Of a stretch of 64,000 nucleotides of DNA, positions 1 through 8,658 are shown piece by piece; within the stretch, counting starts at the first letter, position 1; each line of letters starts with the position of its first letter. The position numbers and the translations under genes were made by a program. The DNA is taken from NCBI RefSeq assembly GCF_000429045.1, contig NZ_AUBC01000012.1, forward strand, positions 144,535 to 208,534, in the 5' to 3' direction. The DNA comes from Salinarimonas rosea DSM 21201. Lineage in GTDB: Bacteria > Pseudomonadota > Alphaproteobacteria > Rhizobiales > Beijerinckiaceae. The notes under the pieces were generated by a model, which ran no database searches, was not told the DNA's origin, and saw only the letters and a program-made list of their open reading frames with translations.

Positions 1-501
1 GGCTTCGAGATCCCGTTCCAATGCACCAACAACCGCCTGCCCGGCGACGCCGCGGTGTGCGAGGCGCTCGGCCAGATGTGGGCCCGCGCCGGCCTGACGG
101 TGCGCGCCGAGGCGCTCAACGGCACGGTGTTCTTCCCCGCGGTCTCGCGGAAGGAATACTCGATGTGGATGTCGGGCTGGGGCACGCTCACCGGCGAGGC
201 TTCCTACACCTACGGCTCGCTCGTCCACACCAATGATCCCGAGGTCGGGCTCGGCGCCTTCAACCGCGCGGACTACTCGAACCCGGAGCTCGACGCGCTG
301 ATCCAGGAGGCCGCGGCCGAGCTCGACGACGACCGGCGCGCGGAGCTGTTCGAGCAGGTCACCGAGATCTCCATGAACGAGCGCATCCTGATCCCGACCG
401 TGCAGCTGCAGACGGTGTGGGCCGCCAAGGCCGACATGCTCGACTTCACGCCGCGCATCGACCAGGAGACCCTGGCCTACAAGATCACGCCGAAGCCGTG
501 A
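1..501 (+). CDS. Peptide ABC transporter substrate-binding protein, C-terminal part (family 5)
   Basis: The gene enters from the left edge, so its signal peptide and N-terminal lobe are missing. The open frame runs from base 1 to a TGA at 499-501. The visible 166 residues look like the C-terminal part of SBP_bac_5 (DppA/OppA-like) proteins: a segment ending in the stretch GWGTLTGEAS, then YSNPELDALIQEA, and a terminal segment in which the ligand-binding lobe closes. These periplasmic proteins capture peptides or similar solutes and deliver them to the DppBC permease. Two permeases and two ATPases follow in the same direction, 80 bases downstream, which supports the assignment. Substrate cannot be told from this fragment. 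Confidence 0.9.
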   Translation, partial: GFEIPFQCTNNRLPGDAAVCEALGQMWARAGLTVRAEALNGTVFFPAVSRKEYSMWMSGWGTLTGEASYTYGSLVHTNDPEVGLGAFNRADYSNPELDALIQEAAAELDDDRRAELFEQVTEISMNERILIPTVQLQTVWAAKADMLDFTPRIDQETLAYKITPKP

Positions 502-581
502 GCCGCGGCTGAACCGACCATCCGGCCGGGCGCGCCCGCTCCCGGCCGGACCCGTCCCCTCACCGAGACGACGCGTCCCGC

Positions 582-1556
582 ATGATCGGCTTCCTCATCC
601 AACGGCTCCTCCAGGCGATCGCCGTCGTCTTCGTGATGTCGCTGATCGTCTTCGTCGGCGTCTACGCCATCGGCAACCCGATCGACGTCCTGATCGACCC
701 CGCCGCCGATCAGGCGCTGCGAGAGGCGCTCATCCGGCAATACGGCTTCGACCAGCCATTGCCGGTGCAGTACCTCACCTTCCTCGGCAACATGCTCACC
801 GGCGACTTCGGCCAGTCCTTCGTCTACCGCCTGCCGGTGCTCGACCTGATCCTCTCCCGCCTGCCGGCGACGCTGGAGCTCGCGCTCTCCGCCATGGTGA
901 TCGCCACCGTATTGGGCATCCCGCTCGGGATCTGGGCCGGCTACAAGCCGGACGCCGTGTCCTCGAAGCTGATCATGGGCCTCTCGGTGCTCGGCTTCTC
1001 GGTGCCGACCTTCTGGGTCGGGCTCCTCCTGATCATGCTCTTCGCCATCGAGCTCGGCTGGCTGCCCTCGGGAGGGCGCGGGCCGACGCAGGAGATCCTC
1101 GGCGTCGACGTCTCGATCTTCTCGTGGGAGGGGCTCTCCCATCTCGCGCTCCCGGCCTTCAATCTCGCGCTGTTCAAGCTCGGCCTGCTGATCCGGCTCG
1201 CGCGCGCGGGCATGATCGAGGTGATGAGCTCGGACTTCGTGCGCTTCGCCCGCGCGCAGGGCCTGCCGGAGCGCCAGGTGGTGGGCCTGCACGTGCTCAA
1301 GAACATCTCCATCCCGATCGTGACGGTGTTCGGCCTCGAGTTCGGCTCGACGCTCGCCTTCGCCGTCGTCACGGAGACGATCTTCACCTGGCCCGGCATG
1401 GGCAAGCTGATCATCGACTCGATCATGGTGCTCGATCGCCCGGTGATGGTCGCCTACCTCATCCTCGTCGTGGTCCTGTTCGTGACGATCAACCTCGTCG
1501 TCGATCTCGTCTACGGCCAGCTAGACCCCCGCATCCGCACGAAGGGCGCCGCATGA
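582..1556 (+). CDS. dppB: Dipeptide/oligopeptide ABC transporter permease (DppB-like)
   Basis: This 324-residue integral membrane protein has about six hydrophobic segments and the BPD_transp_1 fold. The N-terminus (IGFLIQRLLQAIAVVFVMS) is typical of DppB/OppB. The cytoplasmic EAA coupling loop, which contacts the ATPases, lies around residues 215-245 (region FVRFARAQGLPE). Length is normal for the family. It forms a heterodimeric channel with the next gene. The ATG at 582 has only a weak purine-rich stretch upstream. Its stop overlaps the next start by four bases (ATGA), so the two permeases are probably translationally coupled. Confidence 0.93.
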   Translation: MIGFLIQRLLQAIAVVFVMSLIVFVGVYAIGNPIDVLIDPAADQALREALIRQYGFDQPLPVQYLTFLGNMLTGDFGQSFVYRLPVLDLILSRLPATLELALSAMVIATVLGIPLGIWAGYKPDAVSSKLIMGLSVLGFSVPTFWVGLLLIMLFAIELGWLPSGGRGPTQEILGVDVSIFSWEGLSHLALPAFNLALFKLGLLIRLARAGMIEVMSSDFVRFARAQGLPERQVVGLHVLKNISIPIVTVFGLEFGSTLAFAVVTETIFTWPGMGKLIIDSIMVLDRPVMVAYLILVVVLFVTINLVVDLVYGQLDPRIRTKGAA

Positions 1557-2449
1557 CCGCCGCCGCCGCCCCGAGCCGCCGGGCCCGGCTCGCCGATGTC
1601 TGGTACGACTACCGGCAGAGCCCCGTCGCCGTGATCGCGCTCGCGATCGTCGTGATCCTGCTCGTCGCGGCCTCCCTCGCGCCGCTGATCTCGCCCCAGA
1701 ACCCCTACGACCAGGCGACGCTGGACCTGTTCGACGCCCGCCTCGAGCCGGGCAGCGTCGGCGGCGGCGGCTACGTCCATCTGCTCGGCACCGACGGCAT
1801 GGGGCGGGACCTGTTCTCGGCCATCCTCTACGGCCTGCGGGTGAGCTTCACGGTGGGGGTCGCGGCCGGCGCGGTGGCGCTCGCGCTCGGCGCGACCGTG
1901 GGGCTCGTCGCCGCCTATTACGGCGGGCGGATCGAGGCCTTGATCATGCGCACGATCGACCTCCAGCTCTCGATGCCGGCGATCCTCCTCGCGCTCGTTC
2001 TGGTCGCCGTGCTCGGCCAGGGCATGATCCAGCTCATCGTCGCGCTGGTCGCCGCGCAATACGCCTATTTCGCCCGCACCACCCACGGCGCGGCGAGCGC
2101 CGAGCGGCGCAAGGACTACATCGAGGCGGCGCTCTCGACGCCGCTGCCGGCCCGGCGCGTGCTGTTCAAGCACCTCCTGCCGAACGCGCTCCCGCCGCTC
2201 ATCGTGGTCGCGACGGTGCAGGTCGCCTCCGCCATCTCGCTCGAGGCGACCTTGTCCTTCCTCGGGCTCGGCCTGCCGATGACGCAGCCCTCGCTCGGCT
2301 CGCTCATCTCCAACGGCTTCCAGTATCTGCTCTCCGGGCGCTACTGGATCTCGATCTATCCCGGGCTGGTGCTGATGGTGCTCGTCGTCTCGATCAACCT
2401 CGTCGGCGACCAGGTGCGTCACGTGCTCAACCCGAGGCGCGGCCGATGA
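1553..2449 (+). CDS. dppC: Dipeptide/oligopeptide ABC transporter permease (DppC-like)
   Basis: This 298-residue permease is the partner of the DppB-like protein. It has an OppC-type N-terminal region (DVWYDYRQSPVAVIALAIV, first membrane segment about residues 21-43), a large periplasmic loop, then five membrane segments with the EAA loop around RKDYIEAALSTPLPARR. The ATG at 1553 was chosen because it overlaps the dppB stop and gives the normal family length; the longer in-frame opening to 1124 lies inside dppB. The end overlaps the following ATPase start by four bases. Confidence 0.93.
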   Translation: MTAAAAPSRRARLADVWYDYRQSPVAVIALAIVVILLVAASLAPLISPQNPYDQATLDLFDARLEPGSVGGGGYVHLLGTDGMGRDLFSAILYGLRVSFTVGVAAGAVALALGATVGLVAAYYGGRIEALIMRTIDLQLSMPAILLALVLVAVLGQGMIQLIVALVAAQYAYFARTTHGAASAERRKDYIEAALSTPLPARRVLFKHLLPNALPPLIVVATVQVASAISLEATLSFLGLGLPMTQPSLGSLISNGFQYLLSGRYWISIYPGLVLMVLVVSINLVGDQVRHVLNPRRGR

Positions 2450-3468
2450 GCGACGTCGTCCTCTCGGTCCAGGGACTGGCGACGGCGTTCGCCACCCGCG
2501 CCGGCAGCTTCAAGGCTGTCGACGGCGTCTCCTTCGACGTGCGCCGGGGCGAGGTCGTCGGGCTCGTCGGCGAGTCCGGCTCCGGCAAGAGCGTGACCGG
2601 CTATTCCATCCTGGGCCTGATCGAGCCGCCCGGCCAGATCGTCGGCGGGCGCGTGCTGCTCGAGGGCGAGGACCTGCTCGCGCTCTCCCCCGACAAGCTG
2701 CGTCGCATGCGCGGGGCGCGCGTCGCCATGGTCTTCCAGGACCCGATGATGACGCTCAACCCCGTCCTGAAGATCGGAACGCAGATGGCGGCGGCCGTGC
2801 GCGCCCACGACCGGGTGTCGAAGGCGCAGGCCCTGGCGCGGGCCCGGGACGCGCTCGGGACGGTGGGGATCCCCTCGCCAGAGGAGCGGCTCGACGCCTA
2901 CCCGCACCAGCTCTCCGGGGGCATGCGCCAGCGCGTGGCGATCGCCACCGCGCTGCTGCACAGCCCGTCGGTGATCATCGCCGACGAGCCGACGACCGCG
3001 CTCGACGTCTCCATCCAGGGCCAGATCCTGGCCGAGGTGCGCCGCCTCGCGGACGAGACCGGCACCGCCTTCGTGTGGATCACGCACGACCTCGCGGTGG
3101 TCTCGAGCCTCGCCGACGAGGTCTGCGTGATGTATGCCGGGCGCATCGTCGAGCGCGGGCCGGCGGAGGCCGTGATCGCCTCCCCGCGCCACCCGTATAC
3201 GCAGGGGCTGCTCGCCTCGGTGCCGAGCCTGCACGAGCCCGGCGAGCGCCTGCCGCAGGTCCCCGGCTCGGCCCCGCCGCCGATGGAGCGCCCCGAGGGC
3301 TGCGCCTTCCGCCCGCGGTGCCCGCGCGCGACGGACGCCTGCCTCGTCGACCCCGTCATCCAGACCTACGACGGCGAGCGCCGCGCGGCGCTGTGCCACC
3401 ACCCGATCGAGCCCGACGCAGCATGGAACACCTCCTCGACATCGACGGCGTCTCGAAGCGCTTCGTGA
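2446..3468 (+). CDS. dppD: Peptide ABC transporter ATP-binding protein (DppD-like)
   Basis: This 340-residue ABC ATPase energises the peptide transporter. Walker A GESGSGKS is at residues 42-49, the Q-loop follows in VFQDP, signature LSGGMRQR starts at 156, Walker B is VIIADE (about 176-181), and the switch histidine is in WITHD. The C-terminal oligopeptide-transporter domain carries clustered cysteines (EGCAFRPRCPRATDACL), a known feature of the DppD/OppD group. It overlaps the next ATPase gene by 46 bases, an unusually long overlap that adds a Ser/Thr-rich tail to this protein. Confidence 0.94.
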   Translation: MSDVVLSVQGLATAFATRAGSFKAVDGVSFDVRRGEVVGLVGESGSGKSVTGYSILGLIEPPGQIVGGRVLLEGEDLLALSPDKLRRMRGARVAMVFQDPMMTLNPVLKIGTQMAAAVRAHDRVSKAQALARARDALGTVGIPSPEERLDAYPHQLSGGMRQRVAIATALLHSPSVIIADEPTTALDVSIQGQILAEVRRLADETGTAFVWITHDLAVVSSLADEVCVMYAGRIVERGPAEAVIASPRHPYTQGLLASVPSLHEPGERLPQVPGSAPPPMERPEGCAFRPRCPRATDACLVDPVIQTYDGERRAALCHHPIEPDAAWNTSSTSTASRSAS

Positions 3469-4424
3469 AGCAGACGACGCTCGGCGAGCGCATCGCGCGC
3501 GCGCTCGGCGCGGGCGGCGCGCCCGAGATCGTGCGCGCCGTCACGGACGTGAGCCTGACCGTGTCCCGCGGCGAGGTGGTGGGGCTCGTGGGCGAGAGCG
3601 GCTGCGGGAAGTCGACGCTCGGCCGCATGGTCGCGGGCATCTACACCCCGAGCAACGGCCGCATCCGGTTCGAGGGCGCGCCCGTGGCCGTCTCGCGCGG
3701 GCGGCGGGTGGAGAAGCTCACCACCCGCGTCCAGATGATCCACCAGGACCCGTTCGCCAGCCTCAACCCGCGGGTGCGGGTCGCGGACACGGTCGCCGAG
3801 GGGCCGGTGGCGCACAAGCTGGTCTCGCAGAAGGACGCGGACGCCTACGTCGCCGACATGCTCGAGCGCGTGGGCTTCGACGCCGCCTCGCGCCGGCGCT
3901 TTCCCCATCAGTTCTCGGGTGGGCAGCGCCAGCGCATCGCCATCGCCCGGGCGCTCGCGATGAAGCCCGACCTGCTCGTGCTCGACGAGCCGGTGGCCTC
4001 GCTCGACGTCTCGATCCAGGCGCAGGTGCTCAATCTGTTCCAGGACCTGCGCCGCGACCTCGACCTCACCGCGATCTTCGTGAGCCACGATCTCGGCGTG
4101 GTGCGCCACGTCTCCGACCGGGTGGCGATCATGTATCTCGGCCGCATCGTCGAGACCGCGCCCACCCGGACCCTCTACGCCGCGCCGGCGCATCCCTACA
4201 CGAAGGCGCTGTTCGAGAGCGTGCCGAAGATCGGCGCGGGCCGTGGCGTCTTCCGCCCGATCGCCGGCGAGATCCCCTCGCCGCTGGCGCCGCCGCAGGG
4301 CTGCCACTTCCACCCCCGCTGCCCGTCGGCCGGCCCCCGTTGCGGCCGCGAGGCGCCGGTGCTGAAATCCATCGGGCCCGGCCAGAGCGCCGCCTGCCAC
4401 CTTCACGACGGAGGCGTCGCGTGA
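3423..4424 (+). CDS. dppF: Peptide ABC transporter ATP-binding protein (DppF-like)
   Basis: This is the second ATPase of the peptide importer, 333 residues from the ATG at 3423. Walker A GESGCGKS is at residues 57-64, with signature FSGGQRQR, Walker B LLVLDEP and the switch histidine in VSHDLG. The C-terminal extension has the Cys pattern [15 protein letters not shown]. DppD and DppF normally form the nucleotide-binding heterodimer under DppBC. The start lies inside dppD, and the stop overlaps the GTG start of the carboxypeptidase gene, so the whole block looks like one transcript. Confidence 0.94.
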   Translation: MEHLLDIDGVSKRFVKQTTLGERIARALGAGGAPEIVRAVTDVSLTVSRGEVVGLVGESGCGKSTLGRMVAGIYTPSNGRIRFEGAPVAVSRGRRVEKLTTRVQMIHQDPFASLNPRVRVADTVAEGPVAHKLVSQKDADAYVADMLERVGFDAASRRRFPHQFSGGQRQRIAIARALAMKPDLLVLDEPVASLDVSIQAQVLNLFQDLRRDLDLTAIFVSHDLGVVRHVSDRVAIMYLGRIVETAPTRTLYAAPAHPYTKALFESVPKIGAGRGVFRPIAGEIPSPLAPPQGCHFHPRCPSAGPRCGREAPVLKSIGPGQSAACHLHDGGVA

Positions 4425-5929
4425 CGCTCGCACCCTTCCGCGCCGAGATCGGCGCGATCAACGACCTGCTCTGCGCGGCGTCCGTGCTCACCTGGGACAG
4501 CCGCACGATGATGCCGGCGGGCGGCGCCGAGACGCGCGGTCTGCAGATCGCGACGCTGATCCGCGCCGCCCGCGACCGGCTGCTGGGCGCCGACCTCGCC
4601 CGCGCCCTCGACGCGGCGCGGCGCGCCGTCGAGGGCCTGCCCGCGGATCACCCCGACGCCCGCGCCGTCGCGCAGACGCTCTCCGCGGTCGCACATCATG
4701 CGCGGGTGCCGGCGGACCTGATCGAGCGCCGCGCGGCGCTGCGCACGCGCGCGCAGGCCGCGTGGACGCAGGCGCGGGCGACCTCGGACTTCGCCCTCTT
4801 CGCCCCCTATCTCGAGGAGACGATCAGCCTCGCCCGCGCCTATGCCGACGCCGTCGGCTGGGAGGCGCATCCCTACGACGCGATGGTCGGGATGTTCGAG
4901 CCCGGCGAGACCGCCGCCTCGCTCTCGGCCCTGTTCGCCACCCTGCGCGCGGGCGTCGCGCCGCTCCTCGATGCCGCTCGCGGGCGCGCGCCGGCGCGCG
5001 ACGACTTCCTCGCCCGCGGCTACGGAGAAGAGGGCCAGCGCGCCTTCGGCCTCTCCATCGCCGAGCGCTTCGGCTACGACCTCGCCCACGGCCGGCTCGA
5101 CACCACCGTGCACCCGTTCGAGGTGAGCTTCACGCGCAGCGACGTGCGCATCACCACGCGCTACCGGCCGGACTACCTGCCCGGCTCGCTGTTCGGCATC
5201 TTCCACGAGACCGGCCATGCGCTCTACGAGCAGAACGTCGAGCCGGCCTACACCCGCTCCGCGCTCGCGACCGACCTCGTCGGCCTCTACGCGGTGGGCG
5301 GGACGAGCTTCGGCGCCCACGAGAGCCAGTCGCGCCTGTGGGAGAACCACGTCGCGCGCACGCCCACCTTCTGGGCGAACCACTTTCCCGAGCTGAAGGC
5401 GCACTTCCCCGACGAGCTCGCCGACGTCGACGCCGACGCCTTCTACGCCGCGGTGACCCGCGCCGAGCCGGGCTTCATCCGCGTCGAGGCGGACGAGCTG
5501 ACCTACGATCTGCACATCATGCTGCGCGTCGAGCTGGAGACGGCGCTGATGGCGGGCGACCTCGGCGTCTCCGACCTGCCGGGTGCGTGGGACGAGAGGG
5601 TGCGGCGCGACCTCGGGCTCGTCGTGCCGGATGCGCGCCGGGGCGTGCTCCAGGACGTGCACTGGTCGTCGGGCTACATCGGCTCGTTCCCGACCTACAC
5701 GATCGGCAACGTCATGGCCGCGCAGTTGATGGAATCGGTGCGCGAGGACGATCCCGGCGCGATCGACGCCCTGGAGCGGGCCGACTACGCGCCGCTCGCG
5801 GACTGGCTGCGCGCCGCGGTCTGGCGCCACGGCCGGCGCTTCGGCCGCGACGAGCTCCTGGCGCAGGCGACGGGCCGCGGGCTCGATCCGGCGCCCTACC
5901 TGCGCCACCTCGCGGCGAAGTACGGCTGA
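4421..5929 (+). CDS. Carboxypeptidase M32 (carboxypeptidase Taq family)
   Basis: This 502-residue zinc metallocarboxypeptidase has the family motif HETGH at residues 262-266 (zinc-binding histidines and catalytic Glu). Other M32 hallmarks are present: the N-terminal DSRTMMP region, SQSRLWENH (about residues 305-313) and the C-terminal SGYIGSFPTYTIGN block. Length matches the family (about 500). It removes C-terminal residues from peptides in the cytoplasm. The GTG start at 4421 was chosen because it overlaps the dppF stop. This placement suggests that imported oligopeptides are degraded by this enzyme. Confidence 0.93.
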   Translation: MTLAPFRAEIGAINDLLCAASVLTWDSRTMMPAGGAETRGLQIATLIRAARDRLLGADLARALDAARRAVEGLPADHPDARAVAQTLSAVAHHARVPADLIERRAALRTRAQAAWTQARATSDFALFAPYLEETISLARAYADAVGWEAHPYDAMVGMFEPGETAASLSALFATLRAGVAPLLDAARGRAPARDDFLARGYGEEGQRAFGLSIAERFGYDLAHGRLDTTVHPFEVSFTRSDVRITTRYRPDYLPGSLFGIFHETGHALYEQNVEPAYTRSALATDLVGLYAVGGTSFGAHESQSRLWENHVARTPTFWANHFPELKAHFPDELADVDADAFYAAVTRAEPGFIRVEADELTYDLHIMLRVELETALMAGDLGVSDLPGAWDERVRRDLGLVVPDARRGVLQDVHWSSGYIGSFPTYTIGNVMAAQLMESVREDDPGAIDALERADYAPLADWLRAAVWRHGRRFGRDELLAQATGRGLDPAPYLRHLAAKYG

Positions 5930-6098
5930 GCGCAGCGCTGTCCCGTTACCCGATGGGCTCGTGAACGGAGCGCCCCCGCCCCGCAGGGGAGCGGCGCGCC
6001 GTCCGCCCCCGTGCACACCCTCCCAGAACGTCCGCGCACCCCGACCCTTGCGCACCTCGCCCCCCGGTGCTCGACTGGAGCCCGGAGGCCGCGCGACG

Positions 6099-7010
6099 AT
6101 GAACCTGACGTTCCTCGAGACCTTCGTCTGGGTGGCGCACCTGCGGAGCTTCACGCTCGCCGCGGAGCGCATGCACGCCACGCAGGCCGCGGTGTCGGCG
6201 CGCATCGCCTCGCTGGAGCGCGAGCTCGGCGTCAAGCTCTTCCTGCGCGAGCCCCGGGACGTGCGGCTGACCCCCGAGGGCGAGCGGGCGCTCGCCCATG
6301 CCGAGCGGATGCTGCGCTGCTCGAAGGAGTTCTATCGCGACGTGGCGGGCGGCGACGGCCTGCGGGGCACGGCGCGGATCGGGGTGATCGACACGATCTC
6401 CCACACCTGGCTCATCGACTTCATCCGCCGCTCGCGCGCCACCCACCCGAGGATCGACCTCGAGCTCGTCGCCGACACCAGCCTGCGGCTCGCCGACATG
6501 CTCGTCGCCGGCGAGATCGATCTCGGGCTGATCATGGGGCCGGTCGGCGGGCCGGAGGTCGTCGAGATCGACCTGTGCACCTACGCCTCCGCATGGCTGG
6601 CCTCGCCCGGCCTCGACCTGCACGGACGCACGCTCGACGTCGGCGACCTCGCGCAGCACGCCATCGTATCCTTCCCGCGCTGCTCGCAGCCGCACGAGGC
6701 GATGATGCGCTATTTCAGCCGCTTCCCGGAAGCGCAGCCGACCTTCTACTCGACGAACTCGCTGGCCACGATCATCCGCATGACGGTCGACGGCATCGGC
6801 GTCGCGGCCATACCGCCCACGGTGGTGCGCCGGGAGATCGAGCGCGGCGAGCTGGTGCGGCTCGACGTGCGCCAGCCCTTCCCGCCGCTCGGCTTCCAGG
6901 CGACCTACCGGGACGGGCCGGCTTCGCACCTGCCCGCCGCCCTCGCCGACCTCGCCCGGGAGGTGGCCCGCGACTTCTGCGCCGGCCAGGAGCCGGCCCT
7001 CGCCTGGTAG
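6099..7010 (+). CDS. LysR family transcriptional regulator
   Basis: This 303-residue regulator has an N-terminal winged helix-turn-helix (about residues 1-60, with FTLAAERMHATQAAVSARIASLE) and a periplasmic-binding-protein-like effector domain. The ATG at 6099 gives the standard LysR start MNLTFLETF. It points the same way as, and ends 109 bases before, the nitrilase gene. The gap contains a GACA-N6-TGTC dyad and a TTGACA element, so the nitrilase/RraA/TRAP operon is its most likely target. The effector is unknown, and codirectional placement is less usual than divergent for LysR pairs. Confidence 0.92.
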   Translation: MNLTFLETFVWVAHLRSFTLAAERMHATQAAVSARIASLERELGVKLFLREPRDVRLTPEGERALAHAERMLRCSKEFYRDVAGGDGLRGTARIGVIDTISHTWLIDFIRRSRATHPRIDLELVADTSLRLADMLVAGEIDLGLIMGPVGGPEVVEIDLCTYASAWLASPGLDLHGRTLDVGDLAQHAIVSFPRCSQPHEAMMRYFSRFPEAQPTFYSTNSLATIIRMTVDGIGVAAIPPTVVRREIERGELVRLDVRQPFPPLGFQATYRDGPASHLPAALADLAREVARDFCAGQEPALAW

Positions 7011-7042
7011 CGGGCGGTTGCATAACGAAACCCGATCGCGGC

Positions 7043-7056
7043 GACAGAAATTTGTC
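7043..7056. promoter_or_regulatory. Candidate LysR operator upstream of nitrilase operon
   Basis: A dyad GACA-N6-TGTC with an A/T-rich centre stands out in very GC-rich surroundings. It sits three bases before a TTGACA element (7059-7064) and 63 bases before the nitrilase ATG. The position fits an activator site just above a promoter. The link to the adjacent LysR protein is inferred. Confidence 0.4.
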
Positions 7057-7058
7057 TT

Positions 7059-7088
7059 TTGACAGCTGGCGGACCCCCTCGCGAAGAT
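7059..7088 (+). promoter_or_regulatory. Candidate sigma-70 promoter of nitrilase/RraA/TRAP operon
   Basis: TTGACA at 7059-7064 is a perfect -35 match. A weak -10 candidate, GAAGAT, lies at 7083-7088 with an 18-base spacer. A poor -10 next to a dyad is typical of activator-dependent promoters. The ATG follows at 7120 with AGGGGAGG upstream. Confidence 0.4.
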
Positions 7089-7119
7089 GTTCTCGAACGA
7101 ACGTCAGGGGAGGTCACGC

Positions 7120-7920
7120 ATGAAGGTCGCCGTCGTACAGATGAACTCGCAGGGAGACAAGGGGGCGAACCTCGATGCCGCCCGACGTCTCGTCGACGAG
7201 GCCGCGCAGGACAAGCCGGATCTGGTGGTCCTGCCCGAATACTGGGCCTGTCTCGGCGATGGGCCGGCCGAGTTCCACGCCAGCGCCGAGCGCTTCCCCG
7301 AGGGCGAGGCCTATTCCACCATGGCCGAGCTCGCCCGCACGCACGGGGTGACGCTGCACGGCGGCAGCATCGTCGAGACCGACGGCGAGCGCTTCTACAA
7401 CACGAGCCTCGTCTTCGACCCGCAGGGCCGGGAGATCGCGCGCTACCGCAAGATCCACATGTTCGACGTCGACGTGCCCGGCGGCATGCGCCATCGCGAG
7501 AGCGAGACCATCTCGCCCGGGCGCGAGATCGTCACCTATTCCTGCGGCGGCTACATGATCGGCTGCTCGATCTGCTACGACCTGCGCTTTCCCGAGCTGT
7601 TCCGGGCGCTGCGCGACCGCGGCGCCGACCTGATCGTGCTGCCGGCGGCCTTCACGCTGATGACCGGCAAGGATCATTGGGAGGTGCTGCTGCGGGCGCG
7701 CGCCATCGAGACGCAGACGCACGTCCTCGCCTGCGGCCAGATCGGCACGCATGCCGGCGGCCGCAAGGCCTGCTACGGCCACAGCATGATCATCGATCCG
7801 TGGGGGCACATCGTCGCCCAGGTCGGCGACCACCAGGGCCATGCGGTCGCGCGCATCGATGCCGAGTACCAGGCGCGCGTGCGCCGGAACGTCCCCGTCG
7901 CCACCCACCACGTGCTGTGA
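7120..7920 (+). CDS. Carbon-nitrogen hydrolase (nitrilase superfamily amidase)
   Basis: This 266-residue cytoplasmic hydrolase has the complete Glu-Lys-Cys triad: E40 in LVVLPEYWA, K111 in YRKIHMFD, and C152 in GCSICYDLRFPEL. Pattern and length match the Nit1/Nit2-type omega-amidase and YafV-like branch, which deaminates small amides. The start at 7120 has AGGGGAGG a few bases upstream. Its stop overlaps the following RraA-like gene by four bases, and a TRAP transporter follows, so it probably hydrolyses an amide or N-carbamoyl compound imported by that transporter. The substrate itself is not evident. Confidence 0.9.
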   Translation: MKVAVVQMNSQGDKGANLDAARRLVDEAAQDKPDLVVLPEYWACLGDGPAEFHASAERFPEGEAYSTMAELARTHGVTLHGGSIVETDGERFYNTSLVFDPQGREIARYRKIHMFDVDVPGGMRHRESETISPGREIVTYSCGGYMIGCSICYDLRFPELFRALRDRGADLIVLPAAFTLMTGKDHWEVLLRARAIETQTHVLACGQIGTHAGGRKACYGHSMIIDPWGHIVAQVGDHQGHAVARIDAEYQARVRRNVPVATHHVL

Positions 7921-8588
7921 GCCGTCCCGTGTTCGAGATCAGAGACCTTCCCCGCCAGATCGACCCCCGCCTCGTTCGCCTGCTGGAGCAGGTGGAGACC
8001 GCCACCGTCGGGCACTTCCTGCACAGCCAGTTCGCCGACGCGGCGCTGCGCGGCGTCCTGCCGGAGACCCGTGTCGCCGGCACGGCCGTGACGCTGCGCA
8101 TCCCCGGCGCGGATTCGACCCTCCTGCACCATGCGCTCGCCCTCGTGCGGCCTGGCGACTTCCTCGTCATCGACCGTGCCGGCGACACCAGGCACGCGTG
8201 CTGGGGCGGGGTCGTCACCAACGCGGCGAAGCTCGCGGGCGTGGTCGGCGCGGTGATCGACGGGCCGGCAACGGACTTCAACGAGATCCGCCGCTGCGAG
8301 ATGCCGGTGTGGTGCCGCGGCCCCTCGCCGATCACCACCAAGCTGCTCGGCCTCGAGGGCGCGATGAACGTGCCCGTCAGCGTCGGCGGCTGCGCGGTCG
8401 AGCCCGGCGACGCCGTGCTCGCCGACGAGAGCGGCGTGCTCTTCCTGAAGCCCGGCCAGATCCAGGCCGTGGCCGAGCGGGCGATCGGGATGCAGGAGCG
8501 CGAGCTCGGGCTCCTCGACCGCCTGCGCGCCGGCGAGAAGCTGCCGGACATCTCCGGCGCGACGGCCAAGGTCATGGCGGCGCGCTGA
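7917..8588 (+). CDS. RraA-like family protein (HMG/CHA aldolase-like fold)
   Basis: This protein of about 223 residues belongs to the RraA / dimethylmenaquinone methyltransferase-like family. The family includes oxaloacetate decarboxylases, 4-hydroxy-4-methyl-2-oxoglutarate aldolases and the RNase E inhibitor RraA. Typical blocks are VTNAAKLAGVVGAVIDGPATD (metal- and substrate-site region, about residues 100-120), the central RG-like turn WCRG, and PGDAVLADESGVLFL. GTG at 7917 (overlapping the nitrilase stop) was chosen; GTG at 7929 is an alternative. In a catabolic operon an aldolase or decarboxylase role is more likely than RNase E control. Confidence 0.85.
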   Translation: MSRPVFEIRDLPRQIDPRLVRLLEQVETATVGHFLHSQFADAALRGVLPETRVAGTAVTLRIPGADSTLLHHALALVRPGDFLVIDRAGDTRHACWGGVVTNAAKLAGVVGAVIDGPATDFNEIRRCEMPVWCRGPSPITTKLLGLEGAMNVPVSVGGCAVEPGDAVLADESGVLFLKPGQIQAVAERAIGMQERELGLLDRLRAGEKLPDISGATAKVMAAR

Positions 8589-8597
8589 TCGAACCCC

Positions 8598-8632
8598 GCC
8601 GCGGCCGAGCAGAAGGGAACGCCGGCCGCGGC
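8598..8632. other. Stem-loop between rraA-like gene and dctP
   Basis: Ten-base perfect arms at 8598-8607 (GCCGCGGCCG) and 8623-8632 flank a 15-base loop, in the 70-base gap before the TRAP binding protein gene. There is no T-run. It may stabilise the 5' end of the dctP message or partially terminate the upstream genes. Confidence 0.45.
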
Positions 8633-8658
8633 TGCTTCACCAACGGGAGGACCGGACG

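Noticed and set aside
7917..8588. Considered as the RNase E inhibitor RraA itself
   Set aside because: It is embedded in a catabolic/transport operon and matches the wider RraA-like aldolase/decarboxylase family; the symbol rraA is not justified.
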